64,000 nt of DNA from Roseinatronobacter monicus (lineage in GTDB: Bacteria > Pseudomonadota > Alphaproteobacteria > Rhodobacterales > Rhodobacteraceae). The notes beneath the pieces are model-generated. The model ran no database searches and was not told the origin of the DNA. It saw nothing but the letters and a program-made list of their open reading frames with translations. The position numbers were made by a program, and so were the translations under genes. This document shows, piece after piece, positions 16,454-25,950 of the stretch (positions are counted from its first letter, which is position 1; the number at the start of each line of letters is the position of its first letter). The DNA is taken from contig NZ_VFPT01000001.1 in assembly GCF_006716865.1 (NCBI RefSeq), positions 1,545,001 to 1,609,000 of the forward strand, read 5' to 3'.

Positions 16454-17665
16454 TTACGCCGCCTTGCGCTGGCCCCATTGGGGAAAGGGGTCCGCTAGGT
16501 CTTTCCAGATTTGCGGCGCGAAGTCATCTTCCGCGACCAGACAGGCATCGAGTGCTGCGGTAATCGCCGCCTTGTCCATGCCTGCACCGATAAAAACCAG
16601 TTCCTGCCGCCGGTCGCCCCAAGGCTCGACCCAGTTTTCACGCATTTTTTCAAGCGCTTCTTCGTGGTCGGGCCAGCGCTCTCGCGGGACGGCGGCCCAC
16701 CAGCCGCCCAAGGGGATCACGCTGGACATCGCACCTGCAAGCGAGAATTCGGCCACCCAGTTGGGCCGCGTTGCCACCCAGAAATGCCCCTTTGCCCGGA
16801 TCACACCCGGCAGATCGCCATTTAGAACATCATGCACTTTCGCCGGATGAAACGGCTTGCGCGCACGGTAGACAAAACTGGACACGCCGTATTCTTCGGT
16901 TTCGGGCACATGATCGGCAAAGCCATAGAGTTCCTTGGCCCAAAGCGGGTGTTCATGCGCTGTCTCGAAATCAAACAGACCGGTGTCGAAAATACGTTCC
17001 GCTGCCACGCGCGATTGATCGGTTTCGATCAATTCCGCATCGGGGTTCAACGCCTTGATGATCTTGCGCGCGGCATCCGTACGCTCGCGCTCGGCATCTG
17101 TGACCTTGTTAAGCAAGATGACATCGGCAAATTCAATCTGCTCGGTCAGCAGATTGACAAGGCTGCGCTCATCGTCTTCGCCCAGCGTCTCGCCCCGGTC
17201 TGACAGAAAGTCATGGCTGGAGAAGTCTTTGAGCAGATTGACCGCGTCAACGACCGTGACCATCGTGTCCAGTCTTGCGACATCCATCAGGCTGTCGCCC
17301 GCCTCGTCCCGGAATTCAAATGTAGCGGCCACGGGCAGGGGTTCTGAAATCCCGGTCGATTCGATCAGCAGATAGTCAAACCGCCCTTCCGAGGCCAGTC
17401 TGCGCACCTCGGCAAGCAGATCGTCGCGCAGGGTGCAGCAGATGCAACCATTGGACATTTCAACCAGCTTCTCCTCGCCGCGTTTGAAGTCCACACCTGC
17501 CGCGATCAGATCAGCGTCGATATTCACTTCGGACATGTCATTGACAATGACCGCGACACGCCGCCCTTCGCGGTTGTTCAGCACATGGTTCAAAAGTGTT
17601 GTTTTGCCAGCGCCCAAAAAACCGGACAGAACCGTGACGGGCAGACGAGGGGCAGGGGATTTCAT
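16454..17665 (-). CDS. COG0523 (CobW/ZigA-like) GTP-dependent metal chaperone
   Basis: The 403-residue G3E GTPase has the Walker A motif GFLGAGKTT at 15-23, the metal-binding CxCC motif (C74, C76, C77) in [12 protein letters not shown], a NKVTD guanine-specificity motif, and a CobW C-terminal domain. Members of this family behind Zur boxes deliver zinc to client enzymes during zinc starvation. The ATG at 17665 is 16 bases from a perfect Zur-like palindrome, and an alternative TTG start further upstream is poor. The CobW name reflects homology only; no cobalamin genes are nearby. Confidence 0.88.
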   Translation of the reverse strand: MKSPAPRLPVTVLSGFLGAGKTTLLNHVLNNREGRRVAVIVNDMSEVNIDADLIAAGVDFKRGEEKLVEMSNGCICCTLRDDLLAEVRRLASEGRFDYLLIESTGISEPLPVAATFEFRDEAGDSLMDVARLDTMVTVVDAVNLLKDFSSHDFLSDRGETLGEDDERSLVNLLTEQIEFADVILLNKVTDAERERTDAARKIIKALNPDAELIETDQSRVAAERIFDTGLFDFETAHEHPLWAKELYGFADHVPETEEYGVSSFVYRARKPFHPAKVHDVLNGDLPGVIRAKGHFWVATRPNWVAEFSLAGAMSSVIPLGGWWAAVPRERWPDHEEALEKMRENWVEPWGDRRQELVFIGAGMDKAAITAALDACLVAEDDFAPQIWKDLADPFPQWGQRKAA

Positions 17666-17681
17666 GATGGCACCTCTCAAG

Positions 17682-17696
17682 TGTTATGACATAACA
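17682..17696 (-). promoter_or_regulatory. Zur-type operator palindrome
   Basis: TGTTATGACATAACA is a perfect 7-1-7 inverted repeat. Its AT-rich TGTTAT/ATAACA arms resemble the Zur boxes of alphaproteobacteria (core GTTATN-type half-sites). It sits directly before a COG0523 gene, the classic Zur target. Binding by Zur is inferred. Confidence 0.75.
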
Positions 17697-17737
17697 TAAC
17701 AAATAGAGGGGGGATAATCCGGGCGCAAGGGGGCATG

Positions 17738-17769
17738 AAAAAAAGCGCGCGCCAGATGTGGCGCGCGCT
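17738..17769 (-). terminator. Intrinsic terminator after the class I aldolase gene
   Basis: On the minus strand a 10-bp stem AGCGCGCGCC, loop ACATCT, GGCGCGCGCT runs into seven T residues, 22 bases past the aldolase stop. Confidence 0.93.
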
Positions 17770-17791
17770 GTGCATTCAAAGACTGTGGCGC

Positions 17792-18721
17792 TTAGGCCTT
17801 GCCTTTGTAGATGTCGACCAGTTTTGCCAGCATCGCCAAGGCCTCGTCGCGGGGGCGCTGGAAACTGTTGCGCCCGATGATCGAGCCATTGCCACCGCCA
17901 TCGCGGATGGCGCGGGCATCGTCATAAACAGAATCGGCACCTTTCTTGGCACCGCCCGAAAAGACAACAATCCGGCGGCCATTAAAGCTGGCCTGCATGC
18001 AATGCTTGACGCGCACGGCTTGTGTGGCGATGTCGATCTGCTGGTCTTCATAGACTTTCTTGGCTTCGGGCAGCATCAGGTGATCGGTCGAGAGTTTGAT
18101 CTTGATGACATGTGCGCCCAGAAGGGCTGCGATCTGCGCGGCATAGGCGGCCACGTCGATAGCAGTTTCGCCATCCTTGGTGATCGCCTCGCCACGTGGA
18201 TAGGACCAGATTACTGTTGCGATCCCCTTGGCGGCGGCTTCTTCGCGCATGGCCGAGATTTCCTCGAACATGCCCAATGCGCAGTCGCTGCCGGGATAGA
18301 TGGTAAAGCCGATGGCCGCACAGCCCAGACGCAGCGCATCATCGACCGAGCCGGTGATGGCCTGATTCTTGCCCGCCGTATTGGACATGAGCGAATTGGC
18401 GCTGTTGACCTTCAGAATGGTCGGGATCTGGCCTGCATAAGTGTCGGCACCTGCCTCGATCATGCCAAGTGGGGCGGCATAGGCATTCAGACCGGCATCC
18501 AGTGCCAGTTGGTAGTGATAGTGCGGGTCATACGCGGCGGGATTGGCGGCAAAAGTGCGCGCAGGCCCGTGCTCGAAGCCCTGATCGACCGGCAGGATAA
18601 TCATCTTGCCCGTGCCACCCAGTTTGCCCTGCATCAGCATGCGGCACAGATTGGCTTTTACGCCGGGGGTTTCGCCCTCGTAATTGGCGAGTATCTTTTG
18701 AACGATGCGGGTTGCGCGCAT
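17792..18721 (-). CDS. fbaB: Class I fructose-bisphosphate aldolase, DhnA/FbaB type
   Basis: The 309-residue enzyme interconverts fructose 1,6-bisphosphate with dihydroxyacetone phosphate and glyceraldehyde 3-phosphate in the cytoplasm. The DhnA-family TIM barrel is seen in MIILPVDQGFEHGPAR near the N-terminus, TVIWSYPRGEAIT, the strand HVIKIKLSTDHL carrying a conserved lysine likely to be the Schiff-base residue, and RIVVFSGGAKKG followed by GGNGSIIGRNSFQRP in the phosphate-binding part. It is a single gene with its own terminator. Confidence 0.92.
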   Translation of the reverse strand: MRATRIVQKILANYEGETPGVKANLCRMLMQGKLGGTGKMIILPVDQGFEHGPARTFAANPAAYDPHYHYQLALDAGLNAYAAPLGMIEAGADTYAGQIPTILKVNSANSLMSNTAGKNQAITGSVDDALRLGCAAIGFTIYPGSDCALGMFEEISAMREEAAAKGIATVIWSYPRGEAITKDGETAIDVAAYAAQIAALLGAHVIKIKLSTDHLMLPEAKKVYEDQQIDIATQAVRVKHCMQASFNGRRIVVFSGGAKKGADSVYDDARAIRDGGGNGSIIGRNSFQRPRDEALAMLAKLVDIYKGKA

Positions 18722-18887
18722 GGGGTGCTCCTGTCCGGTGGGTTATTTCAGGCAGGGTTAATCTGCAGCTTGCGGCGAAACAATGACGATAGCGCGCCAA
18801 ACGCCAAAGATAGCGCAAACATGCATGCAGAGTTGCGACGAGGCCCTACGATCATGCAAAACAGATGCATTCAGTGATATTTCAAGA

Positions 18888-18961
18888 TGGAGCGGGTGAA
18901 GGGAATCGAACCCTCGTCGTCAGCTTGGGAAGCTGCTGCTCTACCATTGAGCTACACCCGC
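18888..18961 (-). tRNA. tRNA-Gly(CCC)
   Basis: The minus strand folds as a 74-base tRNA with the CCA end encoded. The acceptor stem is GCGGGTG with CACCCGC, the D arm GCTC...GAGC, the anticodon loop TTCCCAA (anticodon CCC) and the T arm GAGGG TTCGATT CCCTT. The sequence closely resembles bacterial glyU. The top pair of the anticodon stem is a G-A mismatch, which is tolerated. Confidence 0.96.
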
Positions 18962-19006
18962 GTGGCTTTGGGCAATACCCTGTGCCCTATTTCGCGTCAA
19001 GCCAGA

Positions 19007-19489
19007 TCAGAACGGGATTTCATCATCCATGTCAGCCGGACCTGCGGGGGCAGAGCTGCGACCGCCACCATAATCATTGCCACGATCCTGTCCGCCGCCG
19101 TAATCACCGCCACCGCTGCTGCTGCCGCCACTGTCGCCGCGCCCGCCCAGCATGGTCAATTCGCCCTTGTAGGGGCGCAAGACCACCTCGGTCGAATAGC
19201 GGTCGGCACCGGATTGATCCTGCCATTTGCGGGTTTCAAGCTGGCCCTCGATATACACGGTCGAGCCTTTGCGCAGATACTGCTCGGCGATCCGCACCAG
19301 AGGTTCGGAAAAGATGGCGACGCTGTGCCACTCTGTCTTTTCGCGCTGCTCGCCACTGGCCTTGTCGCGCCAGCGTTCCGACGTTGCGATGCGCAGGTTG
19401 CAGACCTTGCCGCCATTCGGAAAGTTGCGCACCTCGGGATCACGCCCCAGATTGCCGATGATAATGACCTTGTTCACTGATCCTGCCAT
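19007..19489 (-). CDS. ssb: Single-stranded DNA-binding protein
   Basis: The 160-residue protein has the N-terminal OB fold ([20 protein letters not shown], then [18 protein letters not shown]), a Gly/Ser-rich flexible linker, and the acidic tip DMDDEIPF that binds partner proteins of replication and repair. The start is the ATG at 19489 after AGGAAAG; an upstream extension of 38 codons is open but not protein-like. Confidence 0.96.
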   Translation of the reverse strand: MAGSVNKVIIIGNLGRDPEVRNFPNGGKVCNLRIATSERWRDKASGEQREKTEWHSVAIFSEPLVRIAEQYLRKGSTVYIEGQLETRKWQDQSGADRYSTEVVLRPYKGELTMLGGRGDSGGSSSGGGDYGGGQDRGNDYGGGRSSAPAGPADMDDEIPF

Positions 19490-19668
19490 GGGACTTTCCT
19501 TTTGATCTTTTGCACGGCTGTGACTGCCGAATCCGCCGCTGTCACACTTGCGCCTACATTCCTTATCACGGCGGCATGGTAAAGAAGCAATGAAGATGCG
19601 CAACCCAACTGCACAGCACGTGCAAGAATATGTGGAAAAAATTTTCGGGACTGGATAAAGAGAACGTT

Positions 19669-20307
19669 ATGAGATGTGTTTTGCCACAAAACCTGTCGGC
19701 GCTCTGCGGGGCGCTCTTGGCCGCTTCGGTGCTTTTTGCGGGCACAGGCGGCAACGTGTATGCGCAGGGCCTTAGTCTGTCCGGGTCTGGTGGTGGCAAT
19801 CGGCTGGACACGATTCGCTCTGCCGGGCGGGTCATAGATGGGCGGATGTCAGAACAGTATTCTGCCTCGGCGCGGCTGTTGCCCAATGCGGGTGCCGCGA
19901 CCCCCAAGGCCGAGGCTATTCCGCGCTATTCCGGGCGCTACACTGGGGCCTATCTGGAAGTGGCACGCGCGGCGGCACGCAAGCATAATATCCCCGAAGA
20001 CCTGTTCTTGCGACTGGTGCATCAGGAAAGCCGCTGGAACACGGCCGCCATTTCTTCGAAGGGGGCGATCGGGTTGGCGCAGCTTATGCCGGGAACTGCG
20101 CAGATGCTGCGGGTAGACCCGACTGATCCGCAGCAAAACCTTGACGGTGGCGCGCGCTATCTGCGGATGATGTACGACAAGTTCGGCGATTGGAAACTGG
20201 CACTTGCCGCCTATAATGCGGGGCCGGGCAAGGTTGAACAGCATGGCGGTATCCCCCCCTATGCCGAGACACAGAATTACGTGCGCATCATCTTGGGCGC
20301 TGGCTGA
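19669..20307 (+). CDS. Slt-type lytic transglycosylase, secreted
   Basis: The product (212 residues from the ATG at 19669) has an N-terminal signal peptide ending near VYAQG and a C-terminal Slt/lysozyme-like domain. The catalytic glutamate is in RLVHQESRWN, followed by SSKGAIGLAQLMPGTAQ and AAYNAGPGKVEQHGG, the standard motif order of family 1 lytic transglycosylases. An upstream ATG at 19630 would add 13 residues before the signal peptide and cannot be ruled out. It probably acts on peptidoglycan in the periplasm. Confidence 0.85.
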   Translation: MRCVLPQNLSALCGALLAASVLFAGTGGNVYAQGLSLSGSGGGNRLDTIRSAGRVIDGRMSEQYSASARLLPNAGAATPKAEAIPRYSGRYTGAYLEVARAAARKHNIPEDLFLRLVHQESRWNTAAISSKGAIGLAQLMPGTAQMLRVDPTDPQQNLDGGARYLRMMYDKFGDWKLALAAYNAGPGKVEQHGGIPPYAETQNYVRIILGAG

Positions 20308-21123
20308 GTTTTCGGGCTTGCAGTGGGGCTGCGGCGCTGCGCAGATTAACGAAACCCCAACCACCCCGGAGTCGTGATGTCCGCGCCAGTCCTTGATCTT
20401 GAATTCGTCCGCACGCAATTTCCCGCTTTTGCCGAGCCAAGCCTGCAAGGTCAGCATTTTTTCGAGAATGCCGGCGGGTCGTATACCTGCAAGCCCGTCA
20501 TTGACCGGCTGACGCGCTTCTACCACAGCCGCAAGGTGCAGCCTTATGGGGCTTATGAGGCGTCCAGACTTGCGGGCGCAGAGATGGACGAAGCGCGCAC
20601 GCGCCTGTCCGCGATGATGGGCGTCGCGGCGGATGAGTTGAGCTTCGGCCCCTCGACCACAGCGAACACCTATGTTCTGGCGCAGGCTTTTGGGGAATGG
20701 CTGGCGCCGGGCGATGCCATCATTGTCACCGATCAGGACCATGAGGCCAATTCCGGCCCGTGGCGCAGATTGGCGGCGCGCGGGGTCGAGGTGCGCGAAT
20801 GGCAGATCAATCCGCAAACCGGGCATCTGGACCCGGCCGCGCTGTGGGAGATGATTGACGACAAGGTCAAGCTGGTATGCTTTCCGCATTGCTCGAATGT
20901 GGTGGGCGAAATCAATCCTGTGGCCGAAATCTGCACGCGGCTGCGTGACGCGGGCGTGTATTCCTGTGTCGATGGCGTGTCCTATGCGCCGCATGGGCTG
21001 CCGGATGTGGCAGGGCTTGGGGCGGATATCTATCTGTTTTCGGCCTACAAAACCTATGGGCCGCATCAGGGGCTGATGGTGATCCGCCGCGCACTCGCCG
21101 AGATGCTGCCCAATCAAGGGCAT

Positions 21124-21131
21124 TATTTTAA
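21124..21131 (+). repeat. Target-site duplication, left copy
   Basis: TATTTTAA directly precedes the left inverted repeat and is repeated at 22184-22191. Eight-base duplications are normal for IS1595-family elements. Confidence 0.93.
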
Positions 21132-22183
21132 GGCTCAATTAGCGTTTGTTATGCGTGCCCATGTGCGATAGAACATATAGTGAACATACTGTGTGGAGGG
21201 GTATATATGGACCACGACATCTTTCTGGTTTGGCTCAATGAGACGGATAACCTCTCGCCGGACCAGCGCGCCGAGGCGAGTCGGATCCTTTCTGGGTCTC
21301 CGTCATTGCAGGCGGTGGTCGATCTCCTTGAGGCAAAGGTTCGTGAGGACCGTATCTGCCCGCACTGCGCTTCAGAAGGAGCTATCATCAGGGGTCATGC
21401 AAGTGGCCTTTCCCGGTTCTTTTGCAAAGGCTGCGGCAAAACCTTCAACGCGTTGACCGGTACTCCGCTGGCGCGCCTGCGCCACAAGGGCCGTTGGGCA
21501 GAGTTCGCTGCTTCGTTACGTGACGGCGAAACGGTAAAGGTATCCGCTGAGCGTTGCATGGTGGCGCGCACGACCGCTTTTCGTTGGCGTCATCGTTTTC
21601 TTCGGGCGGTGACGGCTGGGGCGATCAAGTTGCGCGGCATCGTCGAAGCCGACGAGACCTTCTTTCTGAGCAGCCGAAAAGGTGAACGAAACCTTGATCG
21701 TAAGGCCCGTAAACGTGGCGGCAAGGCCGCCAAACGCGGCTTGTCGGAGGAGCAGGTTCCGGTCTTGGTCGCAGCCGACCGATCCGGCACCACCATAAGT
21801 GCTGTCTTGCCAGCAGTGACGGCCGCACATCTGCAGGCGGTTTTGCAGCCGCTTCTCGATCCTGATGCGCTCTTGGTCACTGATGGCTGCACCAGTTACC
21901 CGCCTTGCGCAGCAGCAATGGGCATCAGCCATGAAAGCCTCAACCAGACTGCAGGACAACGTGTTCGCGGGGAGTTGCACATTCAAACCGTGAACAGTCG
22001 ACATGAGCGGCTCAAGACATTCCTGCGGCGCCATCGCGGCATCGCAACCAAGTACTTGGACAGCTACCTGCGCTGGTTTCAACTTGCAGTCATTCCAAAA
22101 CACCAAACTCCCCGCGCGATACTCGCCGCCGCCGCAGGAATCCTGCCTATCTCAAGGCACGCATAATTAACGCCAATTGAGCC
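21132..22183 (+). mobile_element. IS1595-family insertion sequence (1052 bp)
   Basis: The element is bounded by 28-bp imperfect inverted repeats (21132-21159 and 22156-22183; 25 of 28 positions match, both ends begin GGCTCAATT on their own strand) and by an 8-bp target duplication TATTTTAA. One transposase gene fills it. The element looks intact and may still be mobile. Confidence 0.95.
21207..22166 (+). CDS. IS1595-family (ISXO2-like) transposase
   Basis: The 319-residue transposase has an N-terminal zinc ribbon (CPHCASEG with CKGCGKTFN) followed by TPLARLRHKGRW, then a DDE domain with IVEADETFFLSSRKG, VTDGCTSY and HIQTVNSRHERLK. The ATG at 21207 follows GGAGG; an upstream ATG at 21180 is less likely. 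The coding end runs 11 bases into the right inverted repeat. The reading frame is intact. Confidence 0.93.
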   Translation: MDHDIFLVWLNETDNLSPDQRAEASRILSGSPSLQAVVDLLEAKVREDRICPHCASEGAIIRGHASGLSRFFCKGCGKTFNALTGTPLARLRHKGRWAEFAASLRDGETVKVSAERCMVARTTAFRWRHRFLRAVTAGAIKLRGIVEADETFFLSSRKGERNLDRKARKRGGKAAKRGLSEEQVPVLVAADRSGTTISAVLPAVTAAHLQAVLQPLLDPDALLVTDGCTSYPPCAAAMGISHESLNQTAGQRVRGELHIQTVNSRHERLKTFLRRHRGIATKYLDSYLRWFQLAVIPKHQTPRAILAAAAGILPISRHA

Positions 22184-22191
22184 TATTTTAA
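22184..22191 (+). repeat. Target-site duplication, right copy
   Basis: TATTTTAA immediately after the right inverted repeat, identical to 21124-21131. Confidence 0.93.
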
Positions 22192-22710
22192 TGCTGACGC
22201 GCTTTACAAACGCTTCACCCCGGCCGGGCCGGACCATGCGCAGATTGCGGCCTGTGCGGGGATGGCCGATTATATTGACGCCCTGCATAGCCATCATTTT
22301 GGCGATCAGGCTGGCCAACAAGCAACACCTCCGGCGCAGCGCAATACGGCGATTCATGATCTGATGCGCGGGCATGAAACTACATTGCTGCAACCTTTGC
22401 TCGACCACCTTGCAGGGCGCAATGATATCCGCCTGCTCGGTCCTGACCGGGCCGAAGGGCGCGCGCCGACGGTTGCGCTGGTTCATGCGCGCCCCGGTGC
22501 CGAGCTGGCACGCGCGCTGGCCGCCGAGGGGATTATGGCGGGTGGTGGCAGTTTCTATGCCGACCGCGCCCTGCATGCACAGGGGGTTGAGCCTGCGCAT
22601 GGGGTCCTGCGTCTGTCTTTTGTGCATTATGCAACGCAAGCTGACCTTGACCGCCTGTTAACCGTGCTAGATCAGGTCTTGTGACTTGAATTTAACACAG
22701 GCAGACGAGT

Positions 22711-24129
22711 TTGAACGACAATCGTCCCATACTGGTATGGTTTCGGCGTGATTTACGCCTGAGCGATCATCCCGCGCTGCATGAAGCGGCGCGCAGCGGG
22801 CGGGTTGTGGTTCCGGTTTTCCTGCATGATCAGGTGATTGAGGGGCTTGGCGCAGCTCCGAAATGGCGTCTTGGATTGGGGATCGAGGCGTTTTCAGACA
22901 GCCTTGAAGCACTTGGGCTGCGGTTGATCCTGCGCCGTGGAAACGCCTTGGCCGAGTTGCAAAAGCTGGTGCGCGAGACTGGTGCAGGCGCAGTCTGGTG
23001 GACACGCCAATATGACCCCGATCAAATCGAGCGTGACAGTGAGATTAAGTCCACGCTTCAAGGCGCTGGTATTGAAGCAAAAAGCTTCCCTGGTCATCTG
23101 CTGTTCGAGCCGTGGGACGTGGCGACCGGACAGGGCAAATTCTATCAGGTCTACACACCTTTCTGGCGCTCGGTGCGTGGGCGCGATGTTGCGGTACGCT
23201 TGCCTGCGCCTGCGGATGTGGCTGCGCCTGCGCATTGGCCCGAAAGCGATGCGCTGGAGTCGTGGCAGATGGGGCACGCGATGAACCGCGGCGCAGATGT
23301 GGTGCGCCCCTATCTGCATATCGGTGAGGCAGCGGCGCGCCAGCGACTGGCCAGCTTCGCGCGCGACCGGTTCGACAGCTATGGCACCGACCGCGACCGT
23401 CTGGACAAGGACGCAACCTCTGGCCTGTCCGAGAACCTGACTTACGGCGAGATCAGCCCCTTGGCGCTGTGGGAAACCGGCCAACGCGCAATGGAGGCCG
23501 GCAAGGCCGGAGCCGAGACGTTTCTCAAGGAAATCGTCTGGCGCGAATTTGCTTACCATCTGGTATATCACACGCCCCAGATAACCCATGATAGCTGGCG
23601 TGCGGGGTGGGACAGCTTTCCGTGGCAGGATGAAAGCGCCGAGACTTTGCGCTGGAAGCAAGGGCGCACCGGCATTGAGGTGGTCGATGCCGCCATGCGC
23701 GAAATGTATGTCACAGGTCGGATGCACAACCGCGCGCGGATGCTTGTCGGCTCATATCTGACCAAGCATATGATGACGCATTGGCGCGTCGGTCAGCGCT
23801 GGTTCGAGGAATGCCTGATCGACTGGGACCCGGCGGCGAATGCGATGGGTTGGCAATGGGTTGCTGGGTCCGGGCCGGATGCTGCACCGTATTTCCGCAT
23901 ATTCAACCCTGACACGCAGGCTGAAAAATTCGATCCTAAACGCGCATATCGGTCCGCTTGGGTCGCAGAGCTGTCACAAGACCCGCCCGGCACAGCGCTG
24001 GAGTTCTTCAGCGCCTGCCCGCGCAACTGGAACCTGACGCCAGATGCTGCATATCCCGCACCTGTGGTAGAGCTCGCGACAGGGCGAAACAGGGCGCTGT
24101 CCGCATATGAACATAGAAAAACAGCCTGA
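22711..24129 (+). CDS. phrB: Deoxyribodipyrimidine photolyase (cyclobutane dimer repair)
   Basis: The 472-residue protein has the N-terminal antenna-binding Rossmann domain (PILVWFRRDLRLSDHPAL) and the C-terminal FAD domain (GRTGIEVVDAAMREM, GRMHNRARMLVGSYL, WDPAANAMGWQWVAGSG), which together repair UV dimers with light. The family start MxDNRPILVW aligns with a TTG codon at 22711; no in-frame ATG is available nearby, so TTG initiation is likely. The cfa gene follows and its open frame overlaps the 3' end. Confidence 0.9.
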   Translation: MNDNRPILVWFRRDLRLSDHPALHEAARSGRVVVPVFLHDQVIEGLGAAPKWRLGLGIEAFSDSLEALGLRLILRRGNALAELQKLVRETGAGAVWWTRQYDPDQIERDSEIKSTLQGAGIEAKSFPGHLLFEPWDVATGQGKFYQVYTPFWRSVRGRDVAVRLPAPADVAAPAHWPESDALESWQMGHAMNRGADVVRPYLHIGEAAARQRLASFARDRFDSYGTDRDRLDKDATSGLSENLTYGEISPLALWETGQRAMEAGKAGAETFLKEIVWREFAYHLVYHTPQITHDSWRAGWDSFPWQDESAETLRWKQGRTGIEVVDAAMREMYVTGRMHNRARMLVGSYLTKHMMTHWRVGQRWFEECLIDWDPAANAMGWQWVAGSGPDAAPYFRIFNPDTQAEKFDPKRAYRSAWVAELSQDPPGTALEFFSACPRNWNLTPDAAYPAPVVELATGRNRALSAYEHRKTA

Positions 24130-24166
24130 ATTGGCGATAATAGGGGCATGTTTGCAGGTGAATGAC

Positions 24167-25408
24167 ATGGCGAATGCAACAAAATCTCAGAAAGCGATCC
24201 TGACCTCTATCGAGGGGCAGCAGGATTTGCCGCGCTATTTCCGCCAAGCCTATGCGCGCGCGGCGCTGCTCAACAAGGGACGGCTGGATGTGATCTTGCC
24301 GGATGGGCGCCAGTTTCGTATGGAAGGCGCGGCCCCCGGTCATGTGGCAGAACTTCATGTCCATGACGCCGACCTGTTCGGACGCCTGATCCGCGAGGGC
24401 GATGTGGGCTTTGCCGAATCCTATATGGAAGGCGGCTGGTCCACGCCTGATTTGCAGGCATTCATGGATCTTATCAATGATGACAACCCGTCCGTCTATG
24501 ACGAAGCGGTCGGGTTGCGGCTGGTGCGCCTTGTGGAACGTGCGCGCCATTGGCTGCGCTCGAATTCCAAGACGCAGGCGCGCAGGAATATCTCGTATCA
24601 TTATGATTTGGGTAATGATTTCTATGGGTTATGGCTGGATGACAGCATGACCTATTCCTCTGCCATTTTCACCACCGGACAAGAAAGTCTGGAGGCCGCG
24701 CAGGAGGCCAAGTATTGCGCCATGGTCGATCATATGGGGGTGAAACCCGGCGATCATGTACTGGAAATCGGGTGCGGATGGGGGGGGTTTGCTGAATATG
24801 CCGCCGCCAAACGCGGACTGAAAGTGACCGGCTTGACGATCAGTGCAGCGCAGCGTGATTTCGCAGTGGCGCGCATGGCGCAGGCCGGGTTGTCGGAACA
24901 GGTCGAAATACGGATGCAGGATTACCGCGACACAGGCGGGCAATTTGATGGCATCGCCTCGATCGAGATGTTCGAGGCCGTGGGCGAGAAATACTGGCCG
25001 CGCTATTTCCGGGCGGTGTTTGAGCGGTTAAAACCCGGCGCGCAAGCTGTCATCCAGATCATCATGGTGCCGGATGAGCGCTTTAACTCTTACCGCAATC
25101 ACGTTGATTTTATACAGAAATACATCTTCCCCGGTGGGATGCTTGGCGCGCCCGGTCCTGTGCGGCGCGTGGCCGAAGATCAGGGTCTGCACTACCGTGA
25201 CACCCATGATTTCGGGCAAAGTTATAGCGAAACCCTGCGCCGCTGGAATCACAGCTTTCAGGCGCAATGGCCCGAAATTTCCGCGATGGGCTATGACACC
25301 CGCTTCAAGCGGATGTGGGAGTTTTATCTGACATCTTGCGCAGGCGCATTTCGAAACGGCACCTGCGATGTAACGCAGCTTGTCTTGCAGCGACCGAACG
25401 GCAACTGA
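24167..25408 (+). CDS. cfa: Cyclopropane-fatty-acyl-phospholipid synthase
   Basis: The protein (413 residues from the ATG at 24167) methylates cis double bonds of membrane lipid acyl chains using S-adenosylmethionine. Motif I for the methyl donor is VLEIGCGWGGFAEYAA, preceded by the CFAS signature HYDLGNDFYGLWLDDSMTYS and followed by SIEMFEAVGEKYW. The start at 24167 follows AGGTG; an ATG at 24107 inside the photolyase gene would add 20 residues. Photolyase and cfa are adjacent and probably co-expressed. Confidence 0.9.
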   Translation: MANATKSQKAILTSIEGQQDLPRYFRQAYARAALLNKGRLDVILPDGRQFRMEGAAPGHVAELHVHDADLFGRLIREGDVGFAESYMEGGWSTPDLQAFMDLINDDNPSVYDEAVGLRLVRLVERARHWLRSNSKTQARRNISYHYDLGNDFYGLWLDDSMTYSSAIFTTGQESLEAAQEAKYCAMVDHMGVKPGDHVLEIGCGWGGFAEYAAAKRGLKVTGLTISAAQRDFAVARMAQAGLSEQVEIRMQDYRDTGGQFDGIASIEMFEAVGEKYWPRYFRAVFERLKPGAQAVIQIIMVPDERFNSYRNHVDFIQKYIFPGGMLGAPGPVRRVAEDQGLHYRDTHDFGQSYSETLRRWNHSFQAQWPEISAMGYDTRFKRMWEFYLTSCAGAFRNGTCDVTQLVLQRPNGN

Positions 25409-25491
25409 GCCGGAATTCTGTGGCAGCGACAGATTGCGCCTTGGCGCGCAGGCGTTTAGGTTTGTGCCTGCGCGTATTTTGAGAGGCCGCT

Positions 25492-25950
25492 ATGCCCACA
25501 ATTACCAGACTGGTCGCCATGGTGCTGTTCGGCATAGTGGCATTTTCCCTCGTGACGCAATTCCATTTGTTGGATGAAGACCCGCCCAGATCGCAGGCAA
25601 GCAATTTTCTTTTTGCCGTTGTGGCAGGGCTTGTTGGCTGGCGATTTGTCGGCCTGCGCATCACGCGCGACTTCGCTGCCGGTTTCACGATTGTGGTGCA
25701 GGGCTATGTCGCTACATTGCTGATTTCACTTACCGTTGCCGGAATGTACGACATTTTCGCCAATGGCTACAGATTGCGTTACCGTAGCTTTGCCGAGGCA
25801 TTTACCGGCAGCATGTCCAATGCCTACGAGGTGTTGCTGCAAATGAAAGATGTCCCGTTTTTGTCGTGGGTTCTGGGCAGTGCTTTGCTTTGCAGTTTCC
25901 TTCTGGTTCTGATCTATCGAACTGCGGAAACGCGGCGCATATCGGGATGA
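25492..25950 (+). CDS. trgA: TrgA family membrane protein (tellurite resistance associated)
   Basis: The 152-residue protein has about four hydrophobic segments (LVAMVLFGIVAFSLV, FLFAVVAGLVGWRFVG, TIVVQGYVATLLISLTV and VLGSALLCSFLLVLIY). It matches what I know of TrgA of Rhodobacter, which with TrgB raises tellurite resistance by an unknown mechanism. The stop overlaps the trgB start as ATGA, which supports the pair. The assignment rests on size, membrane pattern and the partner. Confidence 0.75.
   Translation: MPTITRLVAMVLFGIVAFSLVTQFHLLDEDPPRSQASNFLFAVVAGLVGWRFVGLRITRDFAAGFTIVVQGYVATLLISLTVAGMYDIFANGYRLRYRSFAEAFTGSMSNAYEVLLQMKDVPFLSWVLGSALLCSFLLVLIYRTAETRRISG

Larger units (their letters stand above)
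20377..22684 (+). pseudogene. Class V aminotransferase gene interrupted by an IS1595-family element
   Basis: The first part (20377-21131) and second part (22192-22684) join in frame when the insertion and one target-site copy are removed, giving 415 codons. The fold is a PLP-dependent class V (cysteine-desulfurase-like) aminotransferase: FENAGGSYTC, FGPSTTANTY, TDQDHEANSGPWRR, CVDGVSYAPHG and the Schiff-base lysine in FSAYKTYGPHQG lie before the insertion, and the C-terminal small domain (GRAPTVALVHARPG, HGVLRLSFVHYA) after it. The second half lacks its own start. The native substrate is unknown. Loss of function is likely and recent, since neither half has decayed. Confidence 0.9.

Noticed and set aside
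20377..21171. Treating the 5' part of the aminotransferase as a functional short gene
   Set aside because: It ends in codons read from the IS1595 end and lacks the C-terminal domain that completes the PLP enzyme fold.
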